Part shown: positions 26,012 to 37,400 of the stretch, in pieces
How positions within the stretch are numbered: the first letter of the stretch is position 1
Layout: each line of letters begins with the position of its first letter
Source: Anisakis pegreffii
Lineage: Eukaryota > Nematoda > Chromadorea > Rhabditida > Anisakidae
Assembly (NCBI GenBank): GCA_035041965.1
Contig: JAPYMA010000772.1
Location: 248,001 to 312,000 of the forward strand
DNA length: 64,000 bases
Direction of reading: 5' to 3'
Notes under the pieces: generated by a model
What the model saw: only the letters and a program-made list of their open reading frames with translations
Told to the model about the DNA's origin: nothing
Database searches by the model: none
Position numbers and translations under genes: made by a program

Positions 26012-27209
26012 ACTAGGGTTTGCACGGGATCCCGGGATTACAATTCTGATCCCGATTCCGGGATTTAAGTTTTGAAAAATTCCGGGATTTCGGGATTTGA
26101 TAAAACAGGTCAATTTGTGTGAATTTTGATAGTATGCCCATCTTGAAGCAAGCCTTAATCATTCCCATCTAATTTATATGCACTTATCTTTGCTGTTTGC
26201 CCCCTATCATTGATGTTCAGCTAAGAAAATAGACGCAATTCGGACGAATGACATGATCAGCGACAGCTCGATGAACTTTTGCAAAACATTTCATTGAATA
26301 TTCAACTGATTATTCTGCTCTTCATTGGTTTATATCACCCTCATCTGGATGCATTTCTATGTAATAGACTAACAGAGATAAGCAAATTTTCTAATAAAAA
26401 CCAAGAGCAACAAAGTTCAATGAAGTTTTGAGTCGTTTCCTCCCACAAGAATTGTTCGGCTTCAATATTCCATCTGTTAATTCAACTGCATGTTCCAAAG
26501 ACTGCAAGTCTTTTTACTTCGCTATTTGGAAATGTTTTCATCCGATCGAAATGTACATAAATTCTCACTGAGTTCACTCATAGTGAGAGTTCATTGCCGA
26601 AGTGAGCAAAGTGAATATCAAGTACATTTGAATGATTTTTGATCGAAATTATCAAATATGTAAGTGCTCGATGGTTCGATGAAAATCCATTGCGGATATT
26701 TTTTTACCTTTTTAGATAAAGTTCGAACTTTTAATTATTTCGAAATTCAAATTAAATAATTCATGCGGTGCATTTCTTCCGTAAAAAATCGAAATTTCCG
26801 AAACGGCAGAATTCAGCTGACGTTAATACTGAGAGAAAATGGGCTTGAAGCATTGCAAATAAGTGTTTGAGAATCAAGAATTTCGTCTTCACATGCAAGT
26901 GTATTGTTATTAGCTTAGACCTGAGATGACAAGATGCCTTAGCATAGAATATACAGTATACCCTTGCGGCATGATCATTGGCATCATTATATGAAATATT
27001 AATTTGAATTTGAATACTTAGTTCCTTGGATTTGTTCAATAATTTGTTGAACTAGCTCCTTTCTGATTAATAATGAACATGTTGGTTCAAAAAAATGTGT
27101 TTAAACATGCCCCGCATCGATATTCCAATAATTGTTCGATCCCGGGATTATCCCGAGATCAAAAATCGATCCCGGGATTAAAAAATGGTCGGGTTTTGCA
27201 AACCCTAGT
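26012..27209. mobile_element. Foldback element with CTAGGGTTTGCA ends
   Basis: ACTAGGGTTTGCA at 26012 is repeated inverted as TGCAAACCCTAGT at 27209. Just inside both ends are clusters of CCCGGGATT. The ends resemble hAT-type termini, but no clear 8-bp target duplication is visible. The interior of about 1.1 kb is AT-rich and has no recognisable transposase. The minus-strand frame at 27039-26761 is unconvincing. Confidence 0.6.
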
Positions 27210-27481
27210 GCTGAATCTCTGTATTAGCGAAACCGAAGAGAACCACGTGGCCATGTATTTCTTGTCTTATAAGTAAGTTGATCTATTGAAATCATTCTGT
27301 TTAGAAGTAAATGAGTCAACGTGTTGATGTTCCCATTCAATGATTTCAGTGCTTTCAGTCCCGTTTAACAAGCAAGAGGGGATTGGGGGAGGTTTTCTGG
27401 AAATCATATGATTGATGCTATCGAGCTTGATCTGGCTATAATTGGGCTTGCATCTGATTATCTGTTCTTGACTGTCACTTT

Positions 27482-27791
27482 CTAATGTTGGACAAATCTA
27501 TCGATATTATCATGAGTTCCCATCGCCTGCCTAGAAAATAACCTCACTCTCCCAAACACTATTTCAATAGGTATTTCATCGAACCTTACACTAATCGGAA
27601 TCCTATGACTGATGGCTATGTGTGTACCCTGTAACAGGTACCATTTTGCTGTTTCATCGATAAGGACGCCGATAGGTAGCATAATCATAGGGTTAACGGC
27701 TATGGTAAAGTCATGAAAATATTTCATTGATAGAATTAATAGTAGAAGAACTGCTTGAATTGTGCCACTTGAGGTTTCAATTGCAAAATCA
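27482..27791 (-). CDS. Possible orphan exon, unknown protein
   Basis: The frame is open from a good acceptor (CGAATTTCAG, exon start 27791) to a stop, for 102 residues. It starts SDFAIETSSG, has a hydrophobic run (AVLLLLILSM) and then a mixed, globular-looking region. An adjacent upstream frame (28004-27836) would end at a GTAATA donor giving a 45-bp intron, but its phase does not match. I do not recognise it. It could be an exon of a decayed gene or a chance frame. Confidence 0.25.
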
Positions 27792-29902
27792 CTGAAATTC
27801 GCATTTCCAATTTGAGTTGCTCCTCAATTTTATTACTTGTAGCATTAAAACGTGAATATTGTGATTCTTTGAAACAGTGTGCCCACAAAAGAACACGTCC
27901 TCAATTTCGCAATTTTTTTTACTGCGTGATATATCGTTAGAATACGAAAATTTGTTTAGTTTTTCAACTGCTGATTCATCAAAACAGCAATTGATTCCAC
28001 TCAAAATCAGTCATTAGGATTATTGCACAACGCTATTTGAGGATAGTTACAAGAGGGCAAAATGTTTTTGATAGCATTGCTGTAACGGCTATGGTATTAG
28101 CCATGTTCGCCCTCAGTTTTCCACTACAGTGTACCGTTACAAACTAAACACAGCGATTCCGAAGTGATTCTTTCCACTGCGAACTATTGGTTCGTTCAGT
28201 TCACGTTCACATACTCAACTTTTTTTAGCTATACAGACTAATTATTTCTAATTATGTGATTAATTACCAACATTAATTGTGCAAATGACAATTAGTTTGC
28301 GTGAAATTAACGAATTCAGCATCTTCATGAGGTATAATTGAGCTCTCTCATGAAGAGTTACTTTATCAGCGATAAATTTGCGTTTTACCATCATTTTCTT
28401 GTTCTTTTTAACTAGGACATAAGTTATTAGATTAAATGTAAGTATCGCAGATTTGGCATTCATCAGTTTTGCTTTTCAGTAACGTTCCTCATTCGATGGA
28501 ACGATAATGATGCTGACAATAAGTTAGGTTCTTCAGGTTTTTGATGAAGTATCCTAAGAATGTTGAGTTTCGCAAGAGGTGATTGAAATGTTTTCGTTTG
28601 CCCAATGCATTTTTTGTAATGTGCTCTGATAGATCTTTATTTCCAACTATCACTTATGTTTCAGTACCTCAGTGGACCTTGAACTTTGGTGGACGACTTA
28701 TATCGGCGACAAATCTTCGACAATACAGGCCAGTTAATTTTTTGTTTTTTTATTATATTCCTTTTGCATAGACCTTAGGTCCATTAGATAGGTGAATGGG
28801 AGGAGAAGCATTCTGAGTTCTTTAATTTTGTTTTGAATGGCTGCCCTGGCATTTAAAAAAAAGAACCATCCCTACAAAACTGAGTTTCACGAACGTAGGG
28901 TATGGATCGCCTTATGAAATTAGCGGTAGGTCTGGAAAGTTCGCCTGGACCACTCACCCGAAGAGTCGAGTCGCTAGGTGTTGACTCGAAGAACGTGTTC
29001 CTTGTAGTGCTGTTTAGTGACAGCTGAACTGGCTTGAATACGATATCATGTGTGCTGTTAATGGTCATCTTTAAAAAGCATATTTTGATTGCGTGGGTGA
29101 TCCCAACCCGTCGAGTTGCCAACAAGAGGGGCTAGGTTTAGGTAAATGCGACAGGCGTTCCCCGCCTACCGGCAGTCTCGGCGAATCGGGGAGAAACAAC
29201 TAAAAATATGCTAGCGATATTTACCCGAGTATCGCAAGCATTTATTCTTCGGAACATATTACGGGCGTTCCCGGCCCGGGAAAGGCGCCGATTTGACCGG
29301 GGATAGGGAATGCGCGTAAGTTGGCCTGAGTAGTGTGTTCGTGCATTTGCTCAGGTAACGAGGGTTCCCGGACTCACTGTGCGCACTTTCTCTTAACAGG
29401 GGGGAATTATAATCAGGTTGACCATTGGCTTGCGCATATGAAATTGCTTCACTCAGTTCAATGTTGTTAAATGCATTATAAGAAGAAATCTCTCAGGTGT
29501 TTGTGGTTACTCGCCGAAGCTTATCTATTAGCTAGTGTCATGATGGCATTCATACAATTCTATGATACAACCCTTATTTCCCTTGCCAGTGCAGTTATTG
29601 TCTGTCATAAATGCTACTAAGTTAGTTGATGACTTTAAGAAATCCATCCGAAAGGGAGATATAAATATATTCGTATAGATATATTCCAATTGCTAATGTT
29701 AACAACTTTCATGCACTCGATGGCATTCGATTGGGAAGATGGATGATGGATCAACAACGTAACGCGATTAGAATCAACGAAGCGATTGGTTCATCGAGGA
29801 GAGGTAATAATTTGATAAATATTTCCTTGTGCATTATTTATTTTTTTAACCTTAGTCCACGGAATGATTCCTAGGTGTTGTTGTTTCGTTGTTAGACGGG
29901 TC

Positions 29903-30080
29903 GGGGACATGTACACTGCATTTTCTAGCGCCCTGTAGGTGTGCGAATGCAGTGTGTCCGGGAGAATGGGCTGATAACCCAAGGAGAAATCCTATCCCGG
30001 TTCCGGGTGAACCCGGCATCCGTACCGTCAAACTTCCATGTTCTCATGGACAGCGGCGGGTGACCTCGGGTACTAGATAA
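29903..30080 (+). ncRNA. Candidate structured RNA segment, unit A
   Basis: The segment shows a long hairpin (ACACTGCATT 29913-29922 with AATGCAGTGT 29946-29955), then ATGGG/CCCA, GGA-GAAA-TCC with a GNRA-type loop, CCGGG-TGAA-CCCGG (30003-30016) and CCATG-TTCT-CATGG (30036-30049). Unit B at 30455-30625 keeps most of these and changes the last stem in a compensatory way. No Pol III boxes or snRNA motifs are visible. The strand is chosen only because the histone-type hairpin downstream is on plus. Confidence 0.35.
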
Positions 30081-30454
30081 ATGTGGTGTCTATGTCTCTG
30101 GCTAGTCAAGCAACTACTCAAAAGGATAGGAATCGTTTTGTGACATTTTCTTCTTTTTGTTTCTATTGTTTCATTATATGCTCATGGATATATTCCAATC
30201 GCTAATATTAAAACTTTCATTGACTCGATGGCATTCGATTGGGAATTCGAATGATGGATCAACAGCAGAATGGACGTTGCAATGGAACCGTTCAGTAGCC
30301 GCTGCAATTTCATCATGGGTAGGTAAATTGATAAATATTTTCTTATGTTTTATTTACTTTTTTTCCGTGGACATTAGTTCCATGAAGTAGGTGAGAATGT
30401 TCACGGAATGATCCCTGAGTTTTGTTGATCCGTTGTTAGTCGTGTCGCAGACAT

Positions 30455-30625
30455 AGACACTACATTTACTAGCTCCCTGTAGGTGTGCGAATGCAGTGTG
30501 TCCGGGAGAATGGGCTGATAACCCAAGGAGAAATCCTATCCCGGTTCCGGGTGAACCCGGCATCCGTACCGTCAGACTACCATATATTTATGGACAGCGG
30601 CGGGGGACCTCGGGTTCTAGATAAA
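30455..30625 (+). ncRNA. Candidate structured RNA segment, unit B
   Basis: This is the second copy of the segment at 29903-30080. It shares an almost identical core of about 100 bases (GGTGTGCGAATGCAGTGTGT onward). The first stem is damaged by a G-to-A change (ACACTACATT), while the CCATA-TATT-TATGG stem at 30580-30593 is preserved through a paired change. It may therefore be partly decayed. Confidence 0.35.
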
Positions 30626-31050
30626 TGTGATGTCTATGTCTTTGACCAGTCAAGCAACTATTGAAAAGGATAGGAATCATTTTGTGACATTTTCTACTTT
30701 TTATTCGAGATGTTTGGTTATAAGCGTATGAATATATTTTAATTGCTGATATTAAAAACTTTCATTCACATGATGGCATTCGACTGGGTCTATGAATGAT
30801 GGTTCAACGACGGTCCGGAATAGCCGCTTCGACTCGATCGATCAACAGTCGCTGCAGTTGGTTCATCACGGGAAGGTAATAAGTTGAGAAATATTTCCTT
30901 TTGTATTAATGAGTTCAGAATTTTTTTATCTTTGATTTATCAGTCGTTTACGCCACAGCTGTTTTTTGAGCAGGGAATGTTTTTTAGGAGACGCTTTTTT
31001 GCAGACACTAGGATCTGAGGCTGTGCAGTGGCTAGGTCTCGACCCAGTAA

Positions 31051-31080
31051 AACCCAACGGCCCTCTTTAGGGCCACCAAG
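31051..31080 (+). promoter_or_regulatory. Histone-type mRNA 3' stem-loop, no histone gene
   Basis: GGCCCT at 31059-31064, loop CTTT, and AGGGCC at 31069-31074 form a 6-bp stem with a 4-base loop. CCAAC precedes it and ACCAA follows. This is the form of the hairpin that ends replication-dependent histone mRNAs. C as first loop base is, as I recall, typical of nematodes. No H1, H2A, H2B, H3 or H4 reading frame can be seen in the 450 bases upstream or on the other strand. Either the histone gene is lost or the hairpin ends a non-histone transcript. Confidence 0.6.
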
Positions 31081-31794
31081 ACAATAAACCAAACTTTGTT
31101 CATTACTTTTTCAGCATATCATCTCTTTTAAGAGACTCTATAAACGCTTAGCCACAGGATATCCTGTTTCATAAAATTAGAATATTCAGCGGCTTTAAAT
31201 TTCATGGGAAATTCGATGAGTTTTATTAAAATCTGCATGGCTTTCTTCTTTGCTATCATATCCATCTTTTCATGCTTAAGTTTTCTTCCAAATGCATGCT
31301 GTGCAATGAATCTGTGCTTCCCGTATTTTTTGTTCATCCTTCATTAGTTTTTTTTCGAACGCAGTAACAGATTAGGTTGGAACTCTGTCATTTAGGTTAA
31401 TTGCATATGTTCCGTTGGATTCATTCCGAATGCATCATATACCATAATTGTTAGAGATATTGTTCTATGGTTTTATCTGATGATAACAAATTTAGTACTT
31501 CAGAGCAGTATTCTACTTTATGTGTTGGATTCGTCAGTTCGCCGCAATCAAGATGAATTAATTGTCGTGAAGAATTGGTGTCATGATGTCTGCTTTTTTG
31601 TTGATGCTTAAATATTTGTAATGAATTGCATGATGTGTTGTAATATATGTTGTTATGTGATATATTTTGTATGTTGTGACGTGTTATATGTTATCTGTTG
31701 TAATGCTTTATGTGTTGTATGATGTGATATTTTTCAATTTCCATTTTTGATGTGATTTATATGAAAAGTTTAAAAGTTTTGGGGAGGGGGTGTT

Positions 31795-31877
31795 GTTATT
31801 TTTCGTTAATTTTGTTGTTGTTGTTTGTTTGTTTCTTTTTGTTGTTGTTGTTTGATTATTGTTATTGTTGTTTTTCA
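31795..31877. repeat. TTG-rich microsatellite
   Basis: Runs of TTG/TTTG fill the stretch, interrupted by TTTCTTTT. Just upstream (31620-31735) is a decayed TGTTGTAATATATGT-like low-complexity tract. Confidence 0.8.
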
Positions 31878-32093
31878 TTTTTGAAAGAGCTCTTGAGGAA
31901 CTTCGTCTTCCGGCCACCTTCGTGTGGTTACAAAGAGCTCTTTCAATCGGTACTGCCTGGCTAGTGAATGATTTTCACTTTTTGTATTTTGGGTTAGACA
32001 CTGTTTACGGATGAATGGATCAAAAATTATCTTTTGGGTGGTGGAATTCGGGTCACCAGTAACGGGGACGTGTTCACTAGCTAGGTGGTACCA

Positions 32094-32359
32094 CCTGATT
32101 TCCAGTTCAGACCAGAGATTGAGGCTGTCGATGTTTTTGTGAGACTTGGAAGGGTCTGGATAGGTTCATTTTCATCGGATGACACAGCCATCGCTCTGGT
32201 ACTTTGGGTAGTAAACGGCTGCTTATCAGCTCGGATTAGTCGGGGCCGATAAGGCGTTTTCTACCCGAAGATACGTTGAACTGGAAGTCAGGCTTTTCTT
32301 TTCTGGGGCGCTGACCGCGAAACGGCACTTCGGCACCCGTCTAGCGGTCAGTGAGCCCC
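32094..32359. ncRNA. Candidate structured RNA with three-way junction
   Basis: A closing stem pairs CCTGATTTCCAGTTCA (32094-32109) with 32276-32292, with one mismatch. Inside it one arm pairs CCAGAG (32112-32117) with CTCTGG (32194-32199), then GGCTGT with ACAGCC and CGATG with CATCG. The second arm, 32202-32270, is a long interrupted hairpin: CTTTGGGTAG with CTACCCGAAG, AAACG with CGTTT, CTTATC with GATAAG. Just downstream GGGGCGCTGACCGC (32305-32318) pairs with 32344-32359. An upstream hairpin has 14-bp perfect arms (31881-31946). I do not recognise RNase P, MRP, SRP or snRNA core motifs. The transcribed strand is unknown. Confidence 0.4.
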
Positions 32360-32400
32360 CAAGAAACGGTCAGGTTGGGTTGTCTGTGACGGTTATTTCT

Positions 32401-34478
32401 AGAAATTTTAAAATTCCCGCATTTGAAAACATACCAATTTATACGGCAGTGATAGGTTGCCACATTTGGCACAAAGGCAAATTTGCATTGTTTGTTCTTT
32501 TTATTCATTTATTTTAAGATTTTTTTCCGTTTTCTATGCTTCGTAAGGTGAAGGGGGAACGCTATTCAAGATAATGCAATGAGAAAGTGGTGAGGAGCAA
32601 GTTTTTCGCATAAATATCCGGGTTATCGTGTGATTCAGGTTGTAACCTTTAATATGACTGGTTTAGTCTGTGATCATTTAGCTCAGAATAGCGTTCGTCA
32701 CAGTGCATTTTTATGGCTGCAGGATCTCGTCAGCCAGGGAATTGCTCAATTTTGGTTCCGCAACCTGCTTAAAGGATAGTACCACAGGATTCTTAGAGTA
32801 ACATATCATGCCGGTGTCAAAGTTAACAGTCGATCTTTGAACGATGCACTTTCTGAAGTGATTGATTCCGATATGCCTTGATATATCACTTTTAGAATCT
32901 CGAAATCTCGAAAATATTTTTGTTATGAATATGGTACTGCTGATGATGTAGGCATAAGATATACTTCAAACAAGCTAAATTAAGCATGTGTTCGAACGTT
33001 TCGATGAACCGTTGTACATAAGAACAGAATCGCTAAATATTTGAAGTTTCTGTTGTTATTGCTTTGATTTATGCGCATTATTTTCAACTGAAGAAAAACA
33101 AATAAAACATTTTTGATTGTGTTTTGGCAATTGAATAGATTAACATCACATTTAAAGAATTTGTGAGAAAATTTTCATAATCCATAAAAAGTTACAATTG
33201 CATTATAAGAGAAATTACCTTTAACTTAATCAAATGATCGAGATCTATTTACTTTTCTGTCCAAAACAATAATTGAGTTTATCCACTGATTTTGTTCAGA
33301 TTTCGTTGGTTTTATTGATTGCTCTGAACCTCAAAATTGGTCTCATCTTCTCGGATTGCTCAAATTTTCGTTTGATATTGTTGATCGGATGTATGAAACG
33401 GAATGTTTGCTCATTGAGTTCTTCAAAGATTCGTAGATTCTGGCCCTTTGAATGCGCATTATAGTCTCGTTTAAAAATGTGAAGATGCACAGAATTAGTG
33501 AAGAAAACTCGTCAATGATTCGATAATCGTAGTATTGTTTTGATCAAAATGTTATTCGCGTAAAGGAGAAGAGCATTGATACGGCTACAGATCAATGCCA
33601 AACAAGCTCATTTTACTTCTCATACAATCGCTACGGATTCATTCCTGAATCTGATTTATTTAATTTTCATTCAAATGAAAGTTCGAAGAAAGTATCATAC
33701 ATAATTGAATACTTTATAGTGAACGTTAGCAATTAGGTTAGTCAACGTGCAAGATTACGTGCAAGACAACGTGGACTACTTGGCATTGACCGATCAAATC
33801 GCTGTTCCGACGCTTTTTCCACTTCAATTGATCACATCACTTTTATTTGATTGAAACTTCCCTGGTTAAACTTTTACTGCTCCAGAAATGAGCCAATTCT
33901 TGTAGCCAGTCTTTGTCTGAACGTGGAAAATTTATTTCTCTTCCCAATGACACCTCATGTACACATTCAGGTCAGGTGTAGCCTTGAAATACGTCAAATT
34001 CCTGTGCCTCATCGATGAATTAATTCGCCCTGTTGGATCTCTTTTTTTCTGTGCTCTACCTGACCGCGTCGCTTTAAAAGTGCAATTTGGCTTCTGTTAC
34101 CAACCCCTTTCCATTCCTTGTTCGTGCAATTTAAATGGATTTAACAACCCCTTATTACGAGCGGATGTTAACAAGCCAGTTGGCACATCACGACTGGATT
34201 ATCCATAAACGCTCAGTCCGAAACGATTGGTTAGAGCATGATGGCGCAATTGTTTCGAGCCGGGAAAATTGCTTATTTTTGCAGATTTCGTGAAGAATTC
34301 TGAACTAGCCGAATGCTTGCATCGTTATTCGTAAGCCACCTTCGGTCTGTAAACTAGTGAACGTGTGAGTGTCATGTCCTCGATGAAAGCTTTTCGCCGA
34401 TTATCGAGTAAATTGAAATCAACTTATCGCAACAGTGAATTGCTTATAGTTAATTATTGTGATGATATTTCAGTTGTG
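32401..34478. other. Intergenic upstream of FIGL1
   Basis: No gene recognised. An 83-codon frame at 33957-34208 has no splice context or recognisable domain. The FIGL1 promoter should lie in the 3' part. Confidence 0.45.
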
Positions 34479-37400
34479 ATGAGTGATGTAAACAAGAAGC
34501 ATGGAACAGTTAAGCAACGTCAAACGACGTTAAACTCTTTCACAAAACGTAAATCAGAAGTCATTGAAGAGTCGGGGAATTGTAGCTCAACTACTTCACT
34601 TGACCAGGTTTGAATCTTTTCAAAGTTCGTTTCGAAATGTTCTTAATTTTAAACGTGTCGGTCTTTGTGGAGATGTTTTATGTTCACCGATGAAAGTGTA
34701 GAATTAGTGCACCTGGAAGCAAAGTTCATCCCTGAATTGAGGATTTCGATCGCATTACCAATAGGTTTCTAATTATAAGGTACTGCATATGATTGCACGA
34801 TTTTCGGCTTTCAATTAGATTAATTTCATCAGTGCGGGAAGAAATTATTAATTGAATGATTTGTTCATTCAGATGGTTCCTTCTGAAAGCAATTCTCACT
34901 CAACTCAATCGAAATCACACGGAAAAGTGAAATTCAATTTTGATTTCACCAGTGATCCCTTGCTGCAAGCAATGCAACGAAAGGTGACAAACAATGAGAA
35001 GGTGATTTTTAGTTTGATTATTTTCTGTTCAATGTTGATTCGTGCATAGATTATTCTTTATTTAAAACTGCTTAACATAAAAACATCCAATGTGTGTTAT
35101 TAACGATTTATGATTATGTTTATTTAGTGGATTTGTTCGACGAATTTGTCAAGAAATATAAAAAGCAGTTCAATTTGTCGAATGTTTTGAGATCCTTATA
35201 GAATTGATCAGTGAATTCATTTATTCAGAGATCTGATGAATCTGAGGAAGATTTTTCTGTTGGAAGGAAAAGGGAAAAAGGTATACAAAGCAACTCTCCT
35301 TCACAGAAAACTTCTTTGAAGAAAAAGAAATTGAATAATCATGATCAACCGCATCATCCAGCCTCCTTTTCTGACTTCAAGTAAGTAATGTTAAGAATCA
35401 CCCAAATATCGTTGTAGATATTGCTCTTACTCTTTGTTTTTTGAATTTTGATGAGGCATGATCCATATTGCTTCGCGTCGATAAATTTATTGCAATTTAG
35501 AGGAGTAATCAGAAAAAGGAGGAAACAGAATGTGAAATTAGGTGAATGTAATGCATTTGTTGAGAGTCCATTATTAGTTGACCGAAGATGTCCTGCCGCT
35601 GAAAATTTTCATGATTCTCTGTGCGTCAGTGTGTCAGCCACTCGATGGTTTCGACCCTCACTTTGACCCTCGCTCTTATTAATCACTTGTTCATAAGATA
35701 TGTAAGTAAAGTGATCATTGATATCCATTTTAAGGACCGCGAGTGGTCGTCCAGTTGATAAAGAAGTTCGAAATGTCACCAGTTCTGAGGTTCCATTTTT
35801 ACTCATTTTGTATTGTATTATAATTTGGGAATATCTTGATTTGATATCGGAGAGCCTCAAAATTTGTAATTTCATTTGTTCACTTTGTTTGATTGAAATT
35901 GTCTGGCTTGAAAATTTAAAGGGTATTTAGAAGGTATTCATATTGTTCTACTATTATTGTTAGCAGAAAAAGGAAAATGAAGAAATTCCAGTGTTTCTGG
36001 CAGTGTTTATATGAGTATTTGAAGGTCAATACGAGTAGCCAGAAAGGTCGTGATCGCGAGCAACGATATCTTGGGAACAGGTTTCATATGTTATGATTTG
36101 TTAGTACAATTTGTTGATAAAATAAATAAGAAGTGTACTGAGTTATGTCTCTGAATCCACTCTTTGTATTGTAATTATAAATTGTTTGTAGCTCTGTAAG
36201 AGTAATTTTATTTGATCGAATGAGTAGAAACGGTGGCTTATAGTGACTGACGGTAGTTAATAATAAAGTCCTGGTTGTACTGAATTAATTGTATTGGTGT
36301 TGTGAATGAAATTGATGCAGACGAATAGGCACAATGGCTGCACCGTTTCGCACACCTTTATCCACCCAGAAAGATGACGATATCATACAGTGTAGTACGT
36401 CGTCTCACGGTAAAGATACTGAAGGTACTAGGACTGGATGGAAAGCTGATGAAAGTTTGAAGCATTTCGATGAGAACATTATCGACCTGATTGAATCTGA
36501 GGTATGTACATTCCGTTTTTTCTTCAGATCATTGATATTAAAGTCTTTTTTTTGCAAGAATTTGCAATTTTTCTCAGTGTAAAGCTTTGTCGTTGATTCT
36601 TTTTCAAATCTGTAATGAGATTGTTCCCTCGAAATGCACAATCGTTTATGACGTCCACAGTTTATAAATATTCCTGGAAATGTCTTCAGATCATGTCTCA
36701 ACGCGGTACAACCACATGGCAAGATATTGCTGGTCTTGAAAAAGCCAAAAAAGCGCTCAGAGAAATCGTTGTTTTGCCTTTTCTGAGACCGTTAGTTTTA
36801 ATTTAACTTAATGAAATGTTTCATTGTCGAACTCTGTTTTTGGGGTTGTTCCTTTAGTAGAAATCATTGGAATGTGCCGATGGTAAACGTTCTTGGCTCA
36901 TTACTATTGCATGCATAAATTCCACCATTTGTTTTCCGTTTCATCTCATATCGATAAAACTTTGTCAAAGTTGATGTTGAGTAATTGCTGATGACCATTA
37001 AGTGAATTTCAGTGATATATTCACCGGCATCCGTGCGCCACCAAAAGGTGTGCTTCTGTTCGGTCCTCCAGGAACAGGCAAAACCATGATCGGTATGATG
37101 GAATAATCTTGAATTTCTTTACTGTTTTCAGTCAGCAATGAGATTTAGATTTGTAATGGTATTGGTATTTAGGCTTGGCTTTGTAGTCGATATCATGTCC
37201 TTGGCCGTCTTATGTTAGCCCCTCTTTTAATGAACCAGTTATATTCAAAATATATGAAGTGGATGTAAGAAATTCTCAGTCAATCGCTTGCTGGCATTCT
37301 TTTGTCATTAACCTGGAATAGAAGCTCAGTGATGTCCATAATTTTCGATTCTAATTGTATAATGATAGCGAATTACAGGTAGGTGTGTAGCAGCACAGTG

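Larger units (their letters stand above)
28640..32400. repeat. Degenerate array of hairpin-rich segments
   Basis: Related blocks recur at roughly 500-540 bp spacing. A block around GATATATTCCAATTGCTAAT followed by GATGGCATTCGATTGGG occurs at 29676, 30185 and 30726. A CC(A/T)TAGGTCCAT-like block occurs at 28770, 29850 and 30370. Between them lie GC-rich stretches dense in short perfect hairpins. Examples are 29209-29240 (11-bp arms), 29325-29355, 29913-29955 (10-bp arms) and 30003-30016. Open frames over the repeats are in different frames in different units, so the array is probably not protein coding. Base composition is clearly richer in GC than the flanks. I cannot assign it to a known family. 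Confidence 0.6.

Noticed and set aside
28583..28740. Plus-strand frame after TATGTTTCAG with WTLNFGGRLIS, faintly like a SEC31 segment
   Set aside because: No GT donor fits, there are no neighbouring exons, and the similarity is too short to trust.
28853..29125. 90-codon minus-strand frame in the hairpin array
   Set aside because: It lies over strong hairpins, has no splice context or known domain, and is not conserved in other units.
31128..31337. 70-codon Lys-rich minus-strand frame next to the histone-type hairpin
   Set aside because: It is on the opposite strand to the hairpin and is not similar to any histone, including H1.
32305..32359. Terminal hairpin of an integrated parvovirus-like element
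   Set aside because: Only the folded shape is suggestive. No viral reading frames are seen nearby and no second terminus was found.
33957..34208. 83-codon frame upstream of FIGL1
   Set aside because: No leader or splice signal in phase and no recognised domain.
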